Assembly: GCA_937918935.1 (NCBI GenBank)
Contig: CAKZSI010000036.1
Location: 20,343-84,342, forward strand
Direction: 5' to 3'
Origin: an uncultured Chloroflexales bacterium
GTDB lineage: Bacteria > Chloroflexota > Chloroflexia > Chloroflexales > Chloroflexaceae
DNA: 64,000 nt
Shown here: in pieces, positions 60,989 to 64,000 of the stretch
How the letters are laid out: every line of letters begins with the position of its first letter
Numbering within the stretch: the first letter of the stretch is position 1
Notes under the pieces: model-generated
Databases searched by the model: none
Seen by the model: the letters and a program-made list of their open reading frames with translations, nothing else
Told to the model about the DNA's origin: nothing
Made by a program: the position numbers and the translations under genes

Positions 60989-62857
60989 GTGCGTCGTTCC
61001 GCCATCGGGGCCCTCCTGGCCCTGCTGCTTCTGATCGTCCCCCTCGCTGCACGTCCCGTTTTGGCCGAGACCGGTGGCGCCCTGGTGGCCGGCGAGGTCA
61101 TCGTGCGGCTGCTTCCAGGCGCCACTCTATCCACGCCGGAACTGGCCCGACGCCTCTCCACGCTCCGCATCTCCGCCGCCGAGCCGCTCATGCCCAATGC
61201 GCCGATCTACCGCCTGCGCCTCCCGGCCACGACCGACCCGCAGGCTGCCGCCGCCCGCCTGACGGCCACGCCGGGGGTCGCCTACGCCGAGCCCAACCGC
61301 GTCCGCCGGATCAGCCGCGCGCCCAACGACCCGGCCTTTCCCCAGCAGTGGGGTCTGCACAACATCCAGGCGCCCGAGGCCTGGACGATCACCACCGGCG
61401 GGCAAGTGGTCGTGGCGGTGCTCGACAGCGGTATAGATGGCGAGCATCCCGACCTGGCGGGCAAGGTGCTGCCCGGCTACAACGCCCTCAACGGTAGTCC
61501 TGATGCGCGCGACGACAACGGCCACGGCACCGCCGTGGCGGGGCTGATTGCCGCCACTACCAACAATGACACGGGCATAGCCGGCCTCTGCTGGGAGTGT
61601 CGCCTCCTGCCGATCAAAGTCGTAGACGCCAGGGGTATCGGCAACGACGCCAGTCTGGCTGCCGGCATCCGCTGGGCCGCCGACAACGGCGCGCGGGTGA
61701 TCAACATGAGCCTCGGCGGCGAGGGGGACAGCCGCTTGCTGCGCGAGGCCATTGACTACGCTCTGGGGCGCGGGATCGTGCTGGTGGCCGCCTCGGGCAA
61801 CGAACGGCAGGCCGGCAACCCCGTCACCTACCCGGCGGCCTACCCCGAGGTGATCGCCGTCGGGGCCACCGGCAATGACGATACGATCACCGGCTTCTCC
61901 AACACCGGCGACTACCTCGACCTGGCTGCTCCTGGCGTGGGTCTGTGGACGACGCTGCCTGGCGGGCGCTACGGCCCGCCGAACGGCACCTCATTCTCAA
62001 GCCCCTACGTGGCCGGAGCAGCGGCCCTGGCGCTTACCCAGCGGCCCGACCTGGGCTGGGCCGATGTGGGCTGCATCCTCAAAGCCAGCGCCGACGACAA
62101 GGGACCTGCCGGCAAGGACCCCGAATACGGCTGGGGACGCCTGAACGCCTTTCGGGCGGTGCAACTGGCGCCAGTCTACACCGGCTGCCCTCTCAATACG
62201 CCGCCCGCGCCGCAACCTGAGCCGCCATCGTCGCCGGTTGCCACCCCCGGCGAGGCCTTCCGTCCGGCGCCTCCCGTCAACGCCCCCGGAGTCCGCTACT
62301 TCCCCGAGACCAGCCACACGCTGCGCGGCGCATTTTTGCGCTACTGGGAGCGTTACGGCAGCCTGCGGATCTTCGGGTTTCCGATCAGCGAAGAACTGAT
62401 CGAAACGGGGGACGACGGACGCGCCTACACCGTGCAGTACTTCGAGCGCCACCGCTTCGAGTTGCACCCCGAGAACCCCGCACCCTACGATGTGCTGCTC
62501 ACGCGCATCGGCGATGACGTGCTCCGCGCCACCGGACGCGACTGGAACGCCTTTCCCCGCGGTGCGGTTCAGCCAGGCTGTCTGACCTTCGAGGCCACTG
62601 GCCATACGCTCTGTGAGCCGTTCCTGAGGTACTGGCGGGCCAACGGGCTGGAGTTCGACGGGGCGCAGGGCAGCAGCTTCGCCGAGAGCCTGGCGCTCTT
62701 CGGCCAGCCCATCTCGCCGCCGCAGGTTGAGGAAATCGCGCCTGGCGTCTTCCGCACCGTGCAGTGGTTCGAGCGGGCGCGCTTCGAGGACCACGACGGG
62801 CAGGTGCTGCTCGGCTTGCTGGGGAACGAACTGACACGCGCCAGAGGGTGGCGCTGA
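60989..62857 (+). CDS. Secreted subtilisin-like serine protease with C-terminal surface repeats
   Basis: The 622-residue product has a signal peptide (about 1-30), an I9-like propeptide (about 35-105) and an S8 domain with the triad in 'VAVLDSGIDGEHPD', 'DDNGHGTAVAGLIAA' and 'PNGTSFSSPYVAGAAALAL'. After a Pro-rich linker come two repeats (about 430-510 and 530-620), for example 'GAFLRYWERYGSLRIFGFPI' with 'VQYFERHRFELHP', matching the membrane protein at 58072. The start is GTG with GGAAGGA upstream. The repeats probably tether or target the protease to the envelope. Confidence 0.9.
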   Translation: MRRSAIGALLALLLLIVPLAARPVLAETGGALVAGEVIVRLLPGATLSTPELARRLSTLRISAAEPLMPNAPIYRLRLPATTDPQAAAARLTATPGVAYAEPNRVRRISRAPNDPAFPQQWGLHNIQAPEAWTITTGGQVVVAVLDSGIDGEHPDLAGKVLPGYNALNGSPDARDDNGHGTAVAGLIAATTNNDTGIAGLCWECRLLPIKVVDARGIGNDASLAAGIRWAADNGARVINMSLGGEGDSRLLREAIDYALGRGIVLVAASGNERQAGNPVTYPAAYPEVIAVGATGNDDTITGFSNTGDYLDLAAPGVGLWTTLPGGRYGPPNGTSFSSPYVAGAAALALTQRPDLGWADVGCILKASADDKGPAGKDPEYGWGRLNAFRAVQLAPVYTGCPLNTPPAPQPEPPSSPVATPGEAFRPAPPVNAPGVRYFPETSHTLRGAFLRYWERYGSLRIFGFPISEELIETGDDGRAYTVQYFERHRFELHPENPAPYDVLLTRIGDDVLRATGRDWNAFPRGAVQPGCLTFEATGHTLCEPFLRYWRANGLEFDGAQGSSFAESLALFGQPISPPQVEEIAPGVFRTVQWFERARFEDHDGQVLLGLLGNELTRARGWR

Positions 62858-62926
62858 GCCTTCTTCCTGGGAGGGCTGCGCCCTTCCGGACCCTTTCCCT
62901 GGCGGGGAGGGAGCCTGCGCCTCACC

Positions 62927-63226
62927 TCACAGAATGTAGCCGCGCTTGCGGGCGATCTCTTCCTTATGTTTGCGGAAGAGAATATCACGCTCGGTGCCCT
63001 TGATTTCGCGGCTGTAGGAGGCGAGGATCTTCTCCACCTCGGCGTCGATCTCCTCCTCGCGGCGCAGATCGGCCACGATGAAGTCATAGATCGCCTTCAC
63101 CCGCGCCGCGCGCCCCGCGCCGGCCCGGGCGCCGGGGGCCTCGCGGTACTCCAGCAGGCCCTTCTGGGCCAGTTCGTCGTGCAACCGTTCGGCGATCCGC
63201 CGCACCTTGTCTTCGCTCAGTCGCAT
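62927..63226 (-). CDS. DUF507 family protein
   Basis: The 99-residue product begins 'MRLSEDKVRRIAERLHDELAQKG' in family-typical fashion and continues as a long helix with 'KAIYDFIVADLRREEEIDAEV' and 'RDILFRKHKEEIARKRGYIL' at the end. DUF507 proteins are small, helical and of unknown function. Their C-terminal 'K-EEIA+++G' motif is conserved. The ATG at 63226 removes an upstream frame with no similarity. Confidence 0.88.
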   Translation of the reverse strand: MRLSEDKVRRIAERLHDELAQKGLLEYREAPGARAGAGRAARVKAIYDFIVADLRREEEIDAEVEKILASYSREIKGTERDILFRKHKEEIARKRGYIL

Positions 63227-63406
63227 AGGTGGCAGTACTCTGTCATACACGTTGCGCCGCGGACCGGGAGGTGTGGAAGCGAGGTACTACTGCATCTGCC
63301 TCAAACCCGCAACCCTTCCTCTGCGACCCCTCCCGGTGTTCCGTTGCATCACTGCTGACAGGCGTTGCAGAGGTATAAGAGTCTCTTTTCCCCCACCTCC
63401 ACACGC

Positions 63407-63715
63407 CTATGCCATCGCCCCGATCTGGTCGCGCAGCCAGGCCATGCGCTCCCCGTTGACCCGATAGCAGACCGCCGAGCCGTCGGAGTAGCTATCGAGC
63501 AACCCGACCTCCCGGAGGAGCCGGAGGTGCTGCGAGAGCGTAGACTGGGCGTGCGGGCCATGTTCGGGCAGGTGCAGGAGAATCTCGTTCCCGATGCAAT
63601 CGGGATGCTGCAACACATAGCGCAAGATTGACACCCGCACCGGATTGCCCAGGGCCTTGCACAACAACGCCAGTTGCTGGTCTTGTTCATCAGAAGGATC
63701 GTCTGCCGTCATCAT
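63407..63715 (-). CDS. ArsR-family winged-helix transcriptional regulator
   Basis: The 102-residue product has 'LLCKALGNPVRVSILRYVLQ' (helix 1-2), the recognition region 'HAQSTLSQHLRLLREVGLLDSYSDGSAVCYRVN' and a short C-terminal helix. No metal-binding CxC motif is in the recognition helix, but Cys residues occur elsewhere ('PDCIGNE', 'AVCYRV'). CGGAGG precedes ATGATG. TTGACG (63774-63769), a 16-base spacer and TACAGT (63752-63747) form its likely promoter. No target gene is adjacent; self-regulation is likely. Confidence 0.92.
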   Translation of the reverse strand: MMTADDPSDEQDQQLALLCKALGNPVRVSILRYVLQHPDCIGNEILLHLPEHGPHAQSTLSQHLRLLREVGLLDSYSDGSAVCYRVNGERMAWLRDQIGAMA

Positions 63716-63746
63716 CGTCGGCCTCCGTTCCAGGATATTCTCGCAT

Positions 63747-63774
63747 ACTGTACGACGGCGCGGCGCGCCCGTCA
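63747..63774 (-). promoter_or_regulatory. Promoter of the ArsR-family gene
   Basis: Minus strand TTGACG (63774-63769), 16-base spacer, TACAGT (63752-63747). A CATACTGTACG stretch around the -10 could be a binding site for the product. Confidence 0.5.
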
Positions 63775-63940
63775 AGAGCTTGAAGCGCCGGACGTTGCTC
63801 GAGCCCTCAACCACGCTTCACGCGCCGCTGCCCATGGTATAATCCCATACAGGTGTGCCATTATACCAAATCCTATAGACATCCTCGCAAAGTCCTGCTA
63901 GCATGAACTGGGGTACGCAGCAGTGATAGGGAGGGGTAGG

Positions 63941-64000
63941 ATGTATCGGGCGATGCCGACGGTTACGGAGGACGCAGACGAACTGAAGCGGTTGATGAAG
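63941..64000 (+). mobile_element. Start of a probable transposase gene cut by the window edge
   Basis: The reading frame starts ATGTATCGGGC and encodes MYRAMPTVTEDADELKRLMK before the edge. This resembles the N-terminus of IS630-type transposases, which begin with a short leader and a helix that feeds into a helix-turn-helix. TATAAT with an extended TG (63835-63843) lies upstream. GGAGGGG precedes the ATG. With only 20 residues visible the assignment is tentative. Confidence 0.45.

Overview
The window is GC-rich, gene-dense bacterial DNA that looks like a chromosomal piece from a member of the phylum Chloroflexota, probably class Chloroflexia. Support comes from several traits: secreted proteins carrying a YLPL(V/A) motif, a family-specific 'FGFPIS...QYFER' surface repeat, a stand-alone V4R-domain protein, paired PepF peptidases, a MASE1 histidine kinase and a sortase. 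The lineage is an inference; no rRNA, tRNA or phylogenetic marker was analysed.

Layout. 1-5.4 kb: an edge fragment, an ArsR/phosphatase fusion, a TrmA/RlmD-type RNA methyltransferase, PurF, a DUF2283 protein with a decayed DUF4258 neighbour, and SecG. 5.5-12.6 kb: a peptide-binding ABC protein, a PyrK-like ferredoxin-reductase subunit, PriA, peptide deformylase and a phosphoesterase. 12.7-17.1 kb: a pantothenate region (panE, panB-panC) that encloses a class III aminotransferase. 17.4-28 kb: a Ca2+/Na+ exchanger, a secreted CAP protein with a Rieske protein, a NifX-like histidine-rich protein, a baeRF-type protein, a STAS membrane protein, a TetR regulator with a double-flavodoxin protein behind a perfect 51-bp palindromic promoter, and a MASE1-GAF histidine kinase.

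28.8-35.3 kb: ProC, a PD-(D/E)XK-like protein, MurT, MoaB, a V4R protein, YidD, and an ECF sigma factor followed by a membrane protein. 35.3-40.7 kb is a cell-surface region: a 116-bp tandem array, a DUF11 proline-rich protein ending in a sortase-like signal, the sortase itself, and a secreted protein built from nearly identical 51-residue repeats. 41-45.2 kb: four minus-strand genes comprising NurA nuclease, a HAS-barrel-like protein, an F420-type oxidoreductase and an aminotransferase. 45.8-48.6 kb: a META lipoprotein, then a permease and a binding protein of an NMT1/ThiY-type importer without its ATPase. 48.6-54.2 kb: two tandem PepF oligopeptidases and an FGGY kinase. 54.3-64 kb: CoxS/CoxM-like subunits without a large subunit, PRPP synthetase, a surface-repeat membrane protein with a HIT hydrolase, a YbhN-like membrane protein, a subtilase with the same surface repeats, DUF507, an ArsR regulator and the start of a probable transposase.

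Intergenic spaces are filled with two families of short palindromes, GGGGAAACC-n-GGTTTCCCC and GGGAGGGC-n-GCCCTCCC, often side by side. The most notable items are the sortase/substrate cassette, the self-overlapping TetR promoter-palindrome, the HerA-less NurA pair, the shared surface repeat, and the REP-like families.
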